In this document: positions 33,174 through 44,809 of the stretch, in pieces | How positions within the stretch are numbered: position 1 is the first letter of the stretch | How the letters are laid out: each line of letters begins with the position of its first letter | DNA from: Nigrospora sphaerica | Taxonomy: Eukaryota > Ascomycota > Sordariomycetes > Amphisphaeriales > Apiosporaceae | Assembly (NCBI GenBank): GCA_018287875.1 | Contig: JAGVVL010000002.1 | Coordinates: forward strand, 2,170,001-2,234,000 | DNA: 64,000 bases | Direction of reading: 5' to 3' | Program-made: the position numbers and the translations under genes | Notes under the pieces: model-generated | The model's database searches: none | What the model saw: the letters and a program-made list of their open reading frames with translations, nothing else | What the model was told of the DNA's origin: nothing

Positions 33174-34130
33174 GCTTGGCGTAGACCAACTGCGGCGGCC
33201 GGGACGCGCTGGGCCTCGGCGAACGATTGATTAGGTACGCAAGGGGGAAAAAAGCCTTGGTGGCAGCTATCGTGACCCGGGATCCTGCAAGTAGAGTGTG
33301 GGTTCCGCGAGAACGGGCTGGTTGACCGTCGCAGGGCTTCTGCATGACTAAGATGCGGCATACATAGTCTTAATAATTGTCAGTCGTTCCTCCCATTGTG
33401 TAGCTTGAGCGGCGAAGGGTGGTGATGCTTTAACGATGTGTACCGTTGGCCTTGCGAGAGCCGACCACTAGTAATAAGAAACGGCCCGTTGGGTATTGTA
33501 CTACGTTGAATCCAGCACCTATACGCCCGAACGAACCCCGCGTAGGCACTTTGGGTGTGGGCCCACGTGCCTCATACGATATATACGGCTCTTGCGTCAT
33601 TCGGGCTCAGCTCCCTGCAACCTAGTACACATGATCTGACATCTCACACAACTAGGTACCATGCGTGCGTAGGTACACAGCCCAGGAATGCCATGCCGTA
33701 CCCGAGCCCTGGTCAGATCGAGAATTTGATGGGGCTCCTCAGCTCAGCTTAAGGATTGGGGCGGAGTTCCGGTTGCCTCCTTAGCTATGTATGTTCGTAG
33801 AAAGCGGGCAGATAGAGTAGTCAGTCGGCCGCCACCCTGGGCGGTATCGCTACCTTCCCTGCATTCCTGCCCGTCATCCAGCCCTATTTTGTTTTAGGCC
33901 GTTTGACCCCGCCAAACCCCCAACCACGTCCCGCCACCACGACATCTCGCATTCATACGCCTCTTCACAGGCAGATTGGTAGATAAGTATACATAAGGAA
34001 GTAGGTAGCCAGCCCCTCCTTCCCACCTGCCGGCATTTCCTCGACTCGCTCACCATCTTTTAGAACCACATCCAGAACAAACTACACACCACCGACTGCC
34101 AGACCGCGCGTAACCGACTATCACAGCGCC
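33174..34130. other. Intergenic region, PTR2 3' end and het-c promoter
   Basis: Contains CTAGGTACC/TAGGTAC motifs near 33650-33675 and a pyrimidine-rich, CCACC-containing leader just before the HET-C start. No gene seen. Confidence 0.65.
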
Positions 34131-36475
34131 ATGGCCTCGTTCCGACCGGGCTTCGGCAGCCTGCTGCTGGTCCTGGGCATCATCTTGGTCGTGATGCCCG
34201 GCCAGGCGGCCGCCTTTGGCGCCGGCAACATCCCCTCGATTGCCCAGGTTGAGGGCCACAACTGGCGCCACGGCGATATCGAGGACATGCTCCAGACGCT
34301 GGCTTTTCTGCACGGCAAGAAATGGACCACCCTCATGATTCAGCGCACCTACTTCGGCAACTGGCTCCGCGATTACTCGCAGGCCGTAGACGTCGGCAGT
34401 CTCAAGGGCGTCAACGCCGCTACCATCCGTATCCTCGTCTGGGTTCTCTCCTTCCTGGCCAACGGCTACGCAACCGAGGAGTTCGAGGTCACCGAGGAGC
34501 GCCTCGGCGTCTACCGCCCAGAAGAGCACATCGACAACCCCTTGGGCTACGCCGACGGCAAGGATGCCCGCGACTTTGACCCGCGCCTCCGCGGGCCTGT
34601 CTTGCCTGAGGAGACCGAGATTGACCCGCGCACCGGCATGAAGAACTACATCGCCAACGAGTCAGGCGGCTGGGCCACCAGCACCGGTTACCTCCGCTAC
34701 AGCATCAAGCGCAGCGTGCACTACGGCCGCCTGTACACCAGCAGCAGCTCCCGCAAAGGTAACGAAGAAGACCTGTGCGAGGCCTTGCGATGCCTCGGCC
34801 AGGCTCTGCACTGCATGGAGGACTTCAGCGCCCACAGCAACTACTGCGAGCTGGCCCTGCGTGAGCTCGGCTACCACGAGGTCTTCCCCCATTGCGGCAG
34901 TGCGACACAAATCAATATCAACGGAAAACATGTCTATCCCATCGTTACTGGTACCTTTGGAGGTGTCGACTTCCTGCACTCCGTCCTCGGTGAAGCAAAC
35001 GACCACTTCACCCAGTCCGAAGTGGACGAGATGAACGTGGCGCTTCTGAACGCGCAGCAGGCCACCCAATGCGGCGGTCCCGGCGGCGGCGGCGGCACCC
35101 GCGGCTTCGGCAAAAACAGCACGCTGGATTTCATATCGCTTGTGAGCAAGCTGCCGGGCATCGGCGGCGGCTTCGCGTCGGAAGCCCGTGATCTCAGGGC
35201 CAGGTCCGAACAGCAGGAGCGCCAGAACGAGGCGTACTCGGCGACCAGAGGTGACAATGTCAACATCGTTCCCGGCATGAGCGAGTCCTTCGACCCCGTC
35301 AAGGTCGCTGGCCAAATCTACCCTATCCTCCAGTTCCGCGACAAGATTGTCAAGTCTATCAACCGAGGCATCGCCAAGATCCCGGGCCTGGAGAGCTTGC
35401 TGGAGCACATCAGCGAAACGCTGACGGCCTTCGTCTTGGGCCTGCTTGCGCCCTTCATTCGGCCTATCATCGAACAAGTCACCAAAGCCCTCAAGACGGG
35501 CTCCTCGGGCGTCATCGCTTCCAGTGCCAACGCCCAGCTTGAACCGTGGAGAAACCCCCATTGCTCCGACCCCACCCATTCCATGCTTTCCAAGGACCAC
35601 TTCACCAACATCCTCAACTCGTGTGCGGGCCGAATCGCCGCCACGATCCTGCAATATACCGTGCCGTAAGCATCATCCTTTCCGCCTCGCCTGATGCTTG
35701 ACTGACCACGGTGCATCTTAGCCGCGTTCTGTATGCTTGGGAAAACCCGGGTGTTCCAGTAGACGAGGTTGTCGATGATGTCATTCGCGCATTTCACCAC
35801 CCGGCTATTCGAGATGAGCGTATCGAGATCCACCGCAACATGTTTAGTACGGTCCGCAAGTGGGCTGACGAGTACCCCCGGCGCCACGAGCTGAATCACA
35901 TTCTGGGGTCCGAGTCCGTCAAGTGTGGAAAAAACCATGTACAGTCGGGGCAGACCGCCAAAGGCCACTCACACGGCGGCGGTATCTTTGACGGTGGCAT
36001 CGGAAACTTGATGGGGGGCGCGGGACACGGAAAGCCCACCGGATCGCTTTGGAAACAAGTCGCTACGCGAGACCTTGACGCCATGGGCGCCGGACATGGA
36101 GGCGGAGTGGGATACATGGGAGCCAGCGCCGCGGACGGCTCCGGAGGCCCGGGGCAGCATACGGAATCACGACCACCTCCTTCGGGAGGCGAAGCCGACA
36201 GCTATTATGGTGGAGGGTCAGCGTCGGGATACAGCGGGGCCCCACCCCCCGCCCCGTACGGCCAGCAGCCGATGTACGGCGGCTACCCGCCTCAAGGTCC
36301 GCCTCCGGGTGCTTACGGCGGTCCTCCGGGCTACGGGGCGCCCCCGCCCGGAAACTGGGGCCAACCTCCACCCCAAGGATACCCGGGTTACGGAGCCCCC
36401 CCACCCCAAGGTTACCCTCCCTACGGACCCGGACCCGGACCCGGACCATATGGGAGTGGCCCATATCGATACTGA
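34131..36475 (+). CDS. het-c: HET-C heterokaryon incompatibility protein
   Basis: Exons 34131-35665 and 35722-36475 (intron 56 bp, GTAAGC...CTTAG) give 762 residues. The N-terminus is a clear signal peptide (SLLLVLGIILVVMPGQAAA) followed by FGAGNIPSIAQVEGHNWRHG, diagnostic of the HET-C family. The conserved middle includes YFGNWLRDYSQAVDVG, GVNAATIRILVWVLSF and LHCMEDFSAHSNYCEL. The tail is a Gly/Pro/Tyr-rich low-complexity region (PPPGAYGGPPGYG-type repeats) typical of the family, though shorter than the Neurospora crassa protein. In N. crassa, allelic differences at het-c trigger cell death after fusion of unlike strains; in many other ascomycetes the gene is present without known incompatibility. 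The protein is probably secreted or plasma-membrane linked. Convergent with the Ptc5-like gene. Confidence 0.96.
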
Positions 36476-37082
36476 TGAGCGTGGGTGGCTGTTTTCGGAT
36501 ACCCAGATGACAACAACTGAATGGAGTTCCGGCGGGTGAAAATCTGGCGTCAGCAGGCAAGGGGCCCTGAGATGAGCACGTCGGGGATGGCGTCTGTTGT
36601 TGATGGGCCTCGGGGCTAAGGCCGGCGGTACTTGTATGACGTGAGAACCATGTGAGTTGTGTCTTATGAGGAAAGGAAACAGCCCGGTTCCTGTCTTTGA
36701 TCTCTGACGTGCAACTGCAAAGCCCGCGAGACGTGGAAGGCCAACAATCCGGGTATCAACCGCAGCTCTTTTCTCGTCCAAGTTGTCTCACAGCACGTGT
36801 CTCTGATGGTATAGTGCAGATTCGGGGAAGAGGCGGCACAAACCCCCACAACGCCTTCCCCGGCAGTGTCGTTGCTCCTAACAGGCAGCGTGTCGCTAGC
36901 CTCGTATCATAATAGTACTGCAATACGCTATTTACCTAATCTCATGTGATTGGTGGTCATGTACAACGCCTGACCGGGTCGCTTCCAGGGCAGGAAACCC
37001 CACCATAACAGACCTAAGCGGGTTGCGTGCACCAATTCACGTTCTACGTAGGGCGGGTTCAGAACATCAAGTCTGACTGGGC
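36476..37082. other. Convergent 3' intergenic region
   Basis: Holds the 3' ends of het-c and the Ptc5-like gene; nothing else recognisable. Confidence 0.65.
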
Positions 37083-38980
37083 CTAGAGCATCGCCTTGGC
37101 CGCGGTCTTTCTGGGAGGGCTAGTGGCCTCCTGGTTGAGCAGGACCTCGCCTGTTTTCTGGCCGTTGCCGAAGAAGACGACTTGAACAGTGAGGTCGTCA
37201 CTGGAAGAAGCACGCGTCAGCACCGAAACCACGATTCGAGAGGAGAGAGGACCTACCGGTACCGGCGAGACATAGGCGAGACCAGCGTCAGGAGCGCGCA
37301 CACTTGCTCTTCGTTCTTACCGCCGAGGGCGTTGCGGATCAGGTGCGTCGCGACGTTGCTGTCCTTGACGACGAACCTCTCCTTCTCGTCGGGAGAAATG
37401 CCCCACTGCCGCAGTCGGATGGGCGTCTTCTGGCCGTCGTCGCCGTGGCCGCCCTTGGTGCCCTCGACAGGAAGGCCCTGCTTGGAGCCGAACACCTTGG
37501 ACCAGACGGCATTGAATTGCGAGTTGGACTTCTCGTCGGCCTGGGTCTCGATCCACTTCCCGACCAGGCCCACGACCTCCTCGTTGGTCAGCATCTCCCA
37601 AAGGCCGTCGGTAGCCATGACCATGAAATCCCCCTTTTCGGGGTGAATCTTGGTCGTCGTCACGACGGGTTCGGCCGTGACGTAAGGGGGCGTCTTGAGG
37701 TGCGGTGAGTAGCTGCGTCCGAAGAAGCCCTGCCGGAGACGGTCGGAGATATCCCGCGTCCACTTGTAGCTCGCATCGCCGAAGGCCCTGGTCGGCTCCA
37801 GGCCGCCGAGCACTCTGCCATTGTGTACGACGCGGTCCTCGCCGGGGTGGGCCTTGCGCATGCGGGCCACTTCGTTGGGGTTGCTGCCAGTCTGGTCTTC
37901 AGACAGGGCCGTGGCGACCCACTTGCCGGAATCGCTCCGGCGGCCGAGAACGGCTCGCGAGTCGCCGGTGCAGGCCACGCGCAGCATCTGGGAGCGGCTA
38001 TCATAGAAGGAGAGCAGCGCGCAGGATCCCGACAGGGCTGGACCCAGGAGCTCGGCGGCTACGCGCTTGGAGTTGGATTTCAGGACCTTGTCAACACTCT
38101 CGTGGACGATCTCGTGGTCCAGGCGCGTGAAGCCCGTCTTGATGGCAGTGTCGATGGCATCGGGCGACGGCGGAGCGCCCAGGGTAGCAGCGGCCTTGTA
38201 GGTGGTGTTCAGCTCGCGAGCCACGAAGCTGATCAAGGTCTGGCGAAGCTTTGCCGACGTGGTCCAGCCGGCGTGGCCGTCGAAGACGCCCCAGAACATC
38301 CAGTCGTCGGGTTCCTGTCCCGTCTTGTCGGCGCCGGGTGGCGTAACCTCGACAATCTTTTCGGCATGGTCATCCTCGATGGGGTTGTTGCTCGCCAGCT
38401 GCACGAGGTCGTAGCGCAGCACGCCCCGTCCCCTGTTGACGAGGAAGGAGGCTTCGTTATCGCGCAACTTCTCGGTGGCCTGGTCGGGCGTAAGCATTTC
38501 CAACACGTCGCGTCCGGTGCCGTCGGCCGACTTGGCTATGGGTCCCTCGCCCACAAAGGTTCCGGTGTGCAGCTCGTCGGCGCCGACAACCAGCACGTTG
38601 CGCGTCGGGGCGGCAGTGCCTGGCGGGTTGGTGGTAGAGGTCGAGTAAGGCCGGACGGCGGCGGCGGGATCAGTGGGGACATCCTGGTACGAGTACCAAG
38701 CACCGTAGCCGACGAGGGCCGAGGCTACGGCGACACCTATCCTTCGGTAGTACATGGAGGACTGTAGAGGCACGCTTCCATCGTTGGGGGGCGGAGGTTG
38801 GTGGGCTTGCGGGCGCTGGTGCGAGGTCGAGAATCGCACGCCGCCGAGTCGGGCTAGGGCGCTATCGGTGTTGGCGCCGTGCGAGTAGTGACCGCCAAGA
38901 CGTCGCGCGCGCAGGTTTCGAGGCAGTCCCCGGGCGGAGCTTGGGCACGTCCGAAAGACTCTCACGACGGCACGACGCAT
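37083..38980 (-). CDS. ptc5: Mitochondrial PP2C phosphatase, Ptc5/pyruvate dehydrogenase phosphatase-like
   Basis: Exons (minus) 38980-37257 and 37200-37083 (intron 56 bp, GTAGGT...CTTCCAG, CTGAC branch) give 613 residues. The N-terminus is rich in Arg and lacks acids (MRRAVVRVFRTCPSSARG), an import presequence, and is followed by a short hydrophobic segment (VAVASALVGYGAWY) that may stop transfer in the inner membrane. PP2C motifs are WGVFDGHAGW, SGSCALLSFYD, VACTGDSRAVLG, RAFGDASYKW, VMATDGLWEML and, across the intron, RRYRDDLTVQVVFFG with the final Asp. Yeast Ptc5 dephosphorylates and activates pyruvate dehydrogenase in the intermembrane space/matrix. A short poorly conserved tail follows. 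The Ptc6-like gene sits ~24 kb upstream. Confidence 0.94.
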
Positions 38981-39943
38981 CGAGTCTTTGGTCGAGGAAG
39001 GCGTCTTCGGCCTATCCTAGAAGATTGGAAGAACGACGAAAGGGGAGGGGGGGCCAATGGGAAACAAGCCTGGTTAGTTCTTCCGTAGGGGCCCTTGTGC
39101 TGTACGACAAGGGAAGTCCTCCTTCGTCTGAGGGCTATCGGATGGATGGAGGGGCTGGAGGTCGCGGGTGGGTTTGGACTGCAAGACGGCCTGGGAAGCA
39201 TCCATCCATTTCAACTAGGAGGGTTTAAAAGTGGAGCAGCAGTGTCCCGTACAGCTAAGAACCTTAGTGGTCGCTCACTGAACTGCATTGGACGAGTGGG
39301 CAAGTCAAGATGTACTAACATCCAGACGGATGGCCCGGCCGCTGCGGAGATTCCAGTAGCAGGGCTGCAACCGTGCATTTCTCGAGCAAAAGACCTAGAC
39401 GAGGCCATTCGCACACAAGAACTTCTTAGCCGTCTGATGTAGTCAAGGGTCCCTCGGCCGCTGATCCGTTTTCGTGGTAAGAACGTTAATCCGCTTTCGG
39501 AACGCGGGGAACAAACGGCCTGGAGGGGCGGCATTGGCGGGCATCATGAGGAACATCCCCTCAAGTCCATGCTTTCTAGATCTATGCTCTAACTCTCCTG
39601 GTGTGTATTCGTACTACCTACATGTACCTGGATTGCCTTCTAGGGTGTGTACTCGGGTTTCAAGAGCACCTGCCCGTCGAGTTCAGGATCCGGCCATTGT
39701 AAATTGCAGGCCTTTCACCTCTACTTGTCTGTTGGGTACGACGAGCAGACTGGCGCCTCCATACCAACCTGTTAGGGCGGGGTGTCGGCTTAGACCCCTC
39801 CACTAATCGCCGACTCCCTAGGTACCGAGGAATTCGATTCCCTCAAGGACGGACGGCCTGCTAGTTTGTGGTTACCAGTACACACCTCGCCTCCCTGGAT
39901 TTTGTCGGGTGTATTCTCCGGCGCGAACCCTCCCAGTCTCGCC
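38981..39943. other. Divergent promoter region, Ptc5-like / KPWE protein
   Basis: About 960 bp. It contains CTACCTACATGTACCTGG near 39615 and CTAGGTACCGAGG near 39818. No coding-like frame was recognised. Confidence 0.6.
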
Positions 39944-40788
39944 ATGGCCAGCAACAACGACGCCCCCGCGGCGCCGCCAAACAAGGACGCCGTCTTCCGC
40001 GCCTTTGATAGCTACCCCTGGACCAAGGACCGAGCATTTCAGGAGCTGCTGTCCAGGGAGCTGTTCGCCCAGCAGGACGCCGCCCCCACCGACGTGGCCC
40101 TCACCTGCCGTCTCCAGCGGTTCGAGGAAAAGGTCGGCGTCAGGATCGACGCCGACGCCTACCATGCCTACCGCGCCGCCGGCGAGAGGCCCAAGGTGGA
40201 CCTGGTGCCGCCCTTCGTCCTTGAGCAGGAACGCCTTGAGGAAGTATGCCCGACGCGTCCGACCGGCCCCCTCTGCCTTGCTGTGTCTGTACTTACACCA
40301 GGCCGCAGCCTGTCGTAGCCCGGAGGAGATACGCCGCCCTGGCCGGCGCCTGGGACCATGTGCCATCCGCGCAGGGACCCGACGGCGATACCAGCGGCAC
40401 CACGCCAGCCGGGAACCCGGCCGGCGCCACGAGTCTCGCAGCACCGCTGTGGCAGCTCGCCGCTCCCAAGGCTGACCTCTACATCAGCAAGGAGAACGCC
40501 ACCACGGCCGAGGCCGGCAAGGAGCCCTACCCCAAGAAATTCGAGGAAATCATCGAGTTCCTCCAGAGCGGCAAAGACATCCCGGGAATCCAGAAGATTC
40601 CCGATACCGTCATCAATGACCCTGTAGGTGGCAAGCACTCCTTTCCAGTGCAAACCCCTGGCCTTCAAGGCGCGCCGTGTCTGGCAGCTTACAAAACATA
40701 GTCCATTTCCACGACCTCGGGCCGGCCAGTGCCCCTCAAGCCGTGGGAGAAGCGTACCGCCGCAGCCGAGCCTGGCCCTACCCAGTGA
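39944..40788 (+). CDS. pex39: KPWE-motif protein, Pex39-like
   Basis: Exons 39944-40243, 40309-40623 and 40702-40788 (introns 65 and 78 bp) give 233 residues. The first exon carries FDSYPWTKDRAFQELLS-type sequence. The second ends in YPKKFEEIIEFLQSGKDIPG followed by IQKIPDTVI, and the 87-nt third exon supplies SGRPVPLKPWEKR. A Phe-rich [FY]xxxxxLIxxGxxIPGIxxIPxTV helix plus a C-terminal KPWE is the KPWE-domain family (yeast YJR012C, human C6ORF226), recently identified as Pex39, which binds the PTS2 receptor Pex7 and helps import of PTS2 proteins into peroxisomes. No membrane segment or catalytic motif is present. Before that work such genes were labelled hypothetical. The KPWE exon is small and easily missed; a prediction without it would end in intron 2. 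Confidence 0.8.
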
Positions 40789-41989
40789 ATAGGCCTGTCG
40801 TCACATTTAAAGTCATGTTCGCCGCGTCTTATGCCCAGAAATCGGGTGCCTGGTGTGGCTAGCATTCGATACCGCGGCGAAACGACGTCCCCGCTTGTCT
40901 TGACCATTCTTGTGGTGCCGTGTAGGAGGGTGGCTGGCGAGAAGGAAGCTCCCGAGACCTTCTACGACAAGAGACAGCCGAATCTGGCGATGGTGCCATA
41001 TCATGAGTATTGTCTGTCTCCATTGCCCAAGCCGTATCTTGCACGTCATTCCAGAATGGGCTTCTCTGGCCATGGCTCAGGGCAAGCTGCAGTGGTTCAT
41101 GCATCCATCACTCAGCTACCTGTCGATAGTCTTTCTGTCCACAGCGGTTCTGCACACAGGTAGCGTAATAAAATGACAACCAATCGTACAGCCAGATCTT
41201 TCATGGAGACTTTTTTTCTTCTCAGATCGCCCCATGTAGAGGACGCCGTGACCGGGCACCGGACCATAGCATGTTTAATTCTCAGCCATTGTCTAACTAT
41301 CATTACTGAGGCTGACCGCCATGCCACATCAAACAAGCATCGGCGATATGTAACACTCCGTGCCACGTCAACAACAAGAAAGAAAAAAACACAAAACAAG
41401 GCTAAATATTCTCGGGACTTTTCATCTTCATTCCGTGTCGGTGGTACCTGGCGCTCATCGTCCACGACCCCCACCCCCAAGACGACTTTTCGGCCAGCCC
41501 CGGCGAGAGACACCATAGGGAGGCAAGGCGGAGAAATTGAGGCTTGGTTTGTCCGCCCTTCATCCAAATATGCAGGCGGACGCACCATATGCTTGGCCTC
41601 AGACGGCAAGATCCTTAACTATGATGTGTCCAAGGCACCCAGGCGGAGAAGTAGCCCGCCGCAGTGTAGGATGGGCGCATGATGCCGTAACAGATTTGCT
41701 CGAGATGATCAAATGTCGGCGGCTCCACCATGGCACTGATGTGAGAGATGGGCCATCAGGCTTCCAGACGACGTGTCGAGGGGAGGAAGAACGAGCAGGA
41801 GACTAACGCGGCCCACATTCTCGCATATCATACATCAGTGAAGCGAAGCACCCAGTAAGCTGTTGCTGTTTGTGCCTGCATGGTGAGTAGTCAGCGGCAA
41901 GCATAGATGCATTGTTTCGGCCATTCCAGCACTGACCCACAAACATCGACCAAATAAGGGCCACATGCGGACTTGAATAGTCCTTTCCA
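40789..41989. other. Convergent 3' intergenic region
   Basis: About 1.2 kb between the KPWE-protein gene (+) and the Pumilio gene (-). An A-rich stretch lies at 41378-41400. No coding-like frame seen. Confidence 0.6.
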
Positions 41990-44809
41990 TTACTGGTAGG
42001 AACGTCCCCATCGAGCACCACTCGGAGGCACCCGTCCCATATTGATACCCACGCCCGGGCCCGGACGTGTGGCGACAGCGGGGTTGGTGCAGAGCATGCC
42101 GACGCGGGATCCAAACTTGGATCCTCGAAGGGACACCATATGCTTTCGGATGTGAGCCGCCACAACATCACGCTGTTGCGGGCTGGCGTTGGTAAGGATG
42201 TACTGGATCAGGTAGTTTCCGTATTGATCGCTGGCGATGTCAATCAGAGGGATCCGGGGACGATCGACCCGACCCTCGCACACGCGGTCGAGGTACCGGG
42301 ACAGAAAATCAACGCCGCCGATCTTAAGACACTTTTCCACCACCTTGGAGGCGTACTGGTCCATGCTGTACTCGGCTGCGAATCGAATGACATGATCAAT
42401 CGCACGGCTTCGGTCCTGTGGAGCACCATGTTCGCATATGTGCTGGATGCACCAGTTGCCAAACTGGCCGTGGGCGACGATGTCGATGCTGGCAAGGACC
42501 TCTTCGATGCAGGGTCGCTGTGGTGATGTCAGCAAACGGAGAACAGCAAAACCCCCGTGATTGGCTTACCTTATCCTCTTCGAGACAGTTCTCAAAGATA
42601 TTCTGGACCACCAGGCTACCTGTCTCGCCCAGTGCAACCTCGTGCCACATGCCTTGCAGAGCTTTATTCACGTGCGTCATGATCTGGGGCGGAGACTCGG
42701 ACCAGCGCAGCTCGAACAGCTTTTGCCAGACATGGCACGCGTAGCGGTGAATGACAGTGTCAGGGATTCTTCGAAGTAGTTCGTGGACCATGATGGCCTT
42801 GTAGTCTTCAGGGACAGAGTCAAAGGCCTTCTGGATGACATGGCAGCCAAAAGGGTCCATCGAAAGACTGAGTGTGTGGCCGCGAATGGCCTCTGCAATC
42901 TTGACTACCTGCTCAGGAGTGCCGTGCTCAAAGCACCGCTGAACCAGGAAGTTGCCGAAACGGTTGACCATCAGGGCGTGGGCCTGTACAATAATGGCGT
43001 CAACGATCTCGTACTTCTGCTCAGGCGTTCCGACCTTGAGCTTTTGTTGCAGGAATATAGAGGCTTGCTGGTCATTGATGCAAACGATCTTGTCGACAAT
43101 GTACTTCCAGTTACAAGTAGCGTTACGATCGAGAAGTCGGCGATAGTTCAGGGGCTCGGTTGTGGCGAGATAAGTGGGCCCCTCGGTGGTCGACGGCTGC
43201 TGTTATTGTGGCAACCAAGTCAGCACAAATGCACGTAAATGCGTTTTTATATCAGGGGCTAACATACCTCTGATCTCCATGGACCGGGAGCAGATGCGGA
43301 CGTGAACTCAGTCGCGAGCGGGGACAGCTGCGTGCTTCCATTCGAACCGACAGCAAGACCAATTGAGTATTGGTTCCCGGAAGTGCTCATCGACCCATCG
43401 AATTGGGGCTGTCCGTAGCCGCTATAGGAGGTGCCGTATGAACCCTGGCTGCCACCCGAAGAGGGGCCAAACCGCCCGTCGAATCGACCACTCCGTCGGT
43501 TGCTAGGGATCCGAATGGTCATGTCACCATCAGGACCACCACGGTTTTGACGGTAGCTGTCGCCTGGATGTCCAAACATGGCCATCTGAGGATCCATGTA
43601 TGCTGGGTTCTGGCTGCCACCGCGGCCAATCCAAGGACCCGGCTGAGGCACCTCGGGACCGGTGAAGCCAGGAGGGAATGTGGGCTGCGACGATCGGTTT
43701 CCGCTTCCCCAGATACCGCGGGCACGATTGAAACCATTTGCTGAGTAGGCTTCACTGATATCTGAACGAGTGTCATCGCTGAGTGCCCAGCCATTGGAAG
43801 TTTCCCGGCTGAGTGAAGGGTAGCCTCCACCGCCCGAGCCGCCCAGGTGACCAGGGCGCGCAGCACCCTCTGAACCTGCAGACATGGGAAGAGGGTATTC
43901 GTGTCCCAGGGGTGGAGGACTGACTCCGAGGTCGGATGAGATCTGGCGGTCCTGCCCACTCCCCTTAACGCGGTGGAGCTCGTGGCGTACCTGTGCCAAC
44001 TCTAACTTGAGGCGCAAGACCTCGTCTTGTCCCGACTGGCCATCATCAGTCGTGGCACTAGCCGGGCGCGTCGAGGCAGTAGCCGTGCTGAAGCTTTCGG
44101 TTGCGGGAGTGATGGGGACTGATGCGCTCGATGGCAGGTGCTCTTGAGGAACCGAGAGGGAGCTTCCGTTGACAGAAACGAACACCTCACCTTGCTTTGT
44201 CAAACGAGCCTCGTGCTCTGAGAGCTTGGCAAGAAGCTGGTCCATGGCGCTGGCGTCTGAGGTACCCGAAGCACCAACCGTCTCGTGGTTCAACTTCATC
44301 TTCTGGGTTTGCCACATGTCAGCGATGACGGATCTTTCTTGGCTGGAGATCATATGCAAAGTAGTGCAGCCCTTACCTTAGGACAGCCTTGATAATCCAG
44401 AGAAGTTGTGGAGAGAGCTGTCAGCGTTTTCTTGAGGGTAGAGTTGGCCTTAGGCTGGTCCTGTGCGGATGAGGAGTCAGCTTGATGCCAAAGAGATGGT
44501 GTCCGCGGGAAGAGATGAGGAGGTGCAGTGAATGCCCGGTCATCCAGGCAGCTGTAATTAGTTCTCGGGGAAGTATCCTCAGCGACCAGCTCTAGGTACC
44601 GAGGTACCTTGGTGGTCTGGTAGTGCCAGCGGTAGTGCGGTCAAGGGAACCACGAGAACCTATTGAGGAAAAGAGCAAGCGCTGCGTGACAAACATACCT
44701 CGACAGCTGTTGAATTGGCCGTGTTCATCATGGCGTTGTCCTCGGCTGAAGCACTCTTCGCCGCAAGCGGACGACGAATTACCGGCGAGCCTGTAGCGGT
44801 TCCCGCCAT
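41990..44809 (-). CDS. Pumilio (PUF) family RNA-binding protein
   Basis: Five exons (minus): 44809-44699, 44460-44377, 44302-43268, 43199-42570 and 42517-41990, all joining in phase 0, encode 795 residues. Introns are 238, 74, 68 and 52 bp. The N-terminal ~400 residues are low complexity: Ser/Thr-rich, then Gly/Ser/Pro-rich, with a short helical DEVLRLKLELAQVRHELHRV segment. The PUF domain occupies the last ~370 residues, with about eight helical repeats marked by QASIFLQQKL, NRFGNFLVQRC, DPFGCHVIQKA, HRYACHVWQKL, GETGSLVVQNI, GQFGNWCIQHI, DQYASKVVEKC and DQYGNYLIQYI. PUF proteins bind 3' UTR motifs and repress or localise mRNAs in the cytoplasm. Several repeats do not have the usual base-reading triads, so the target cannot be predicted simply. 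No RRM is present, unlike yeast Puf1/Puf2. Confidence 0.92.
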
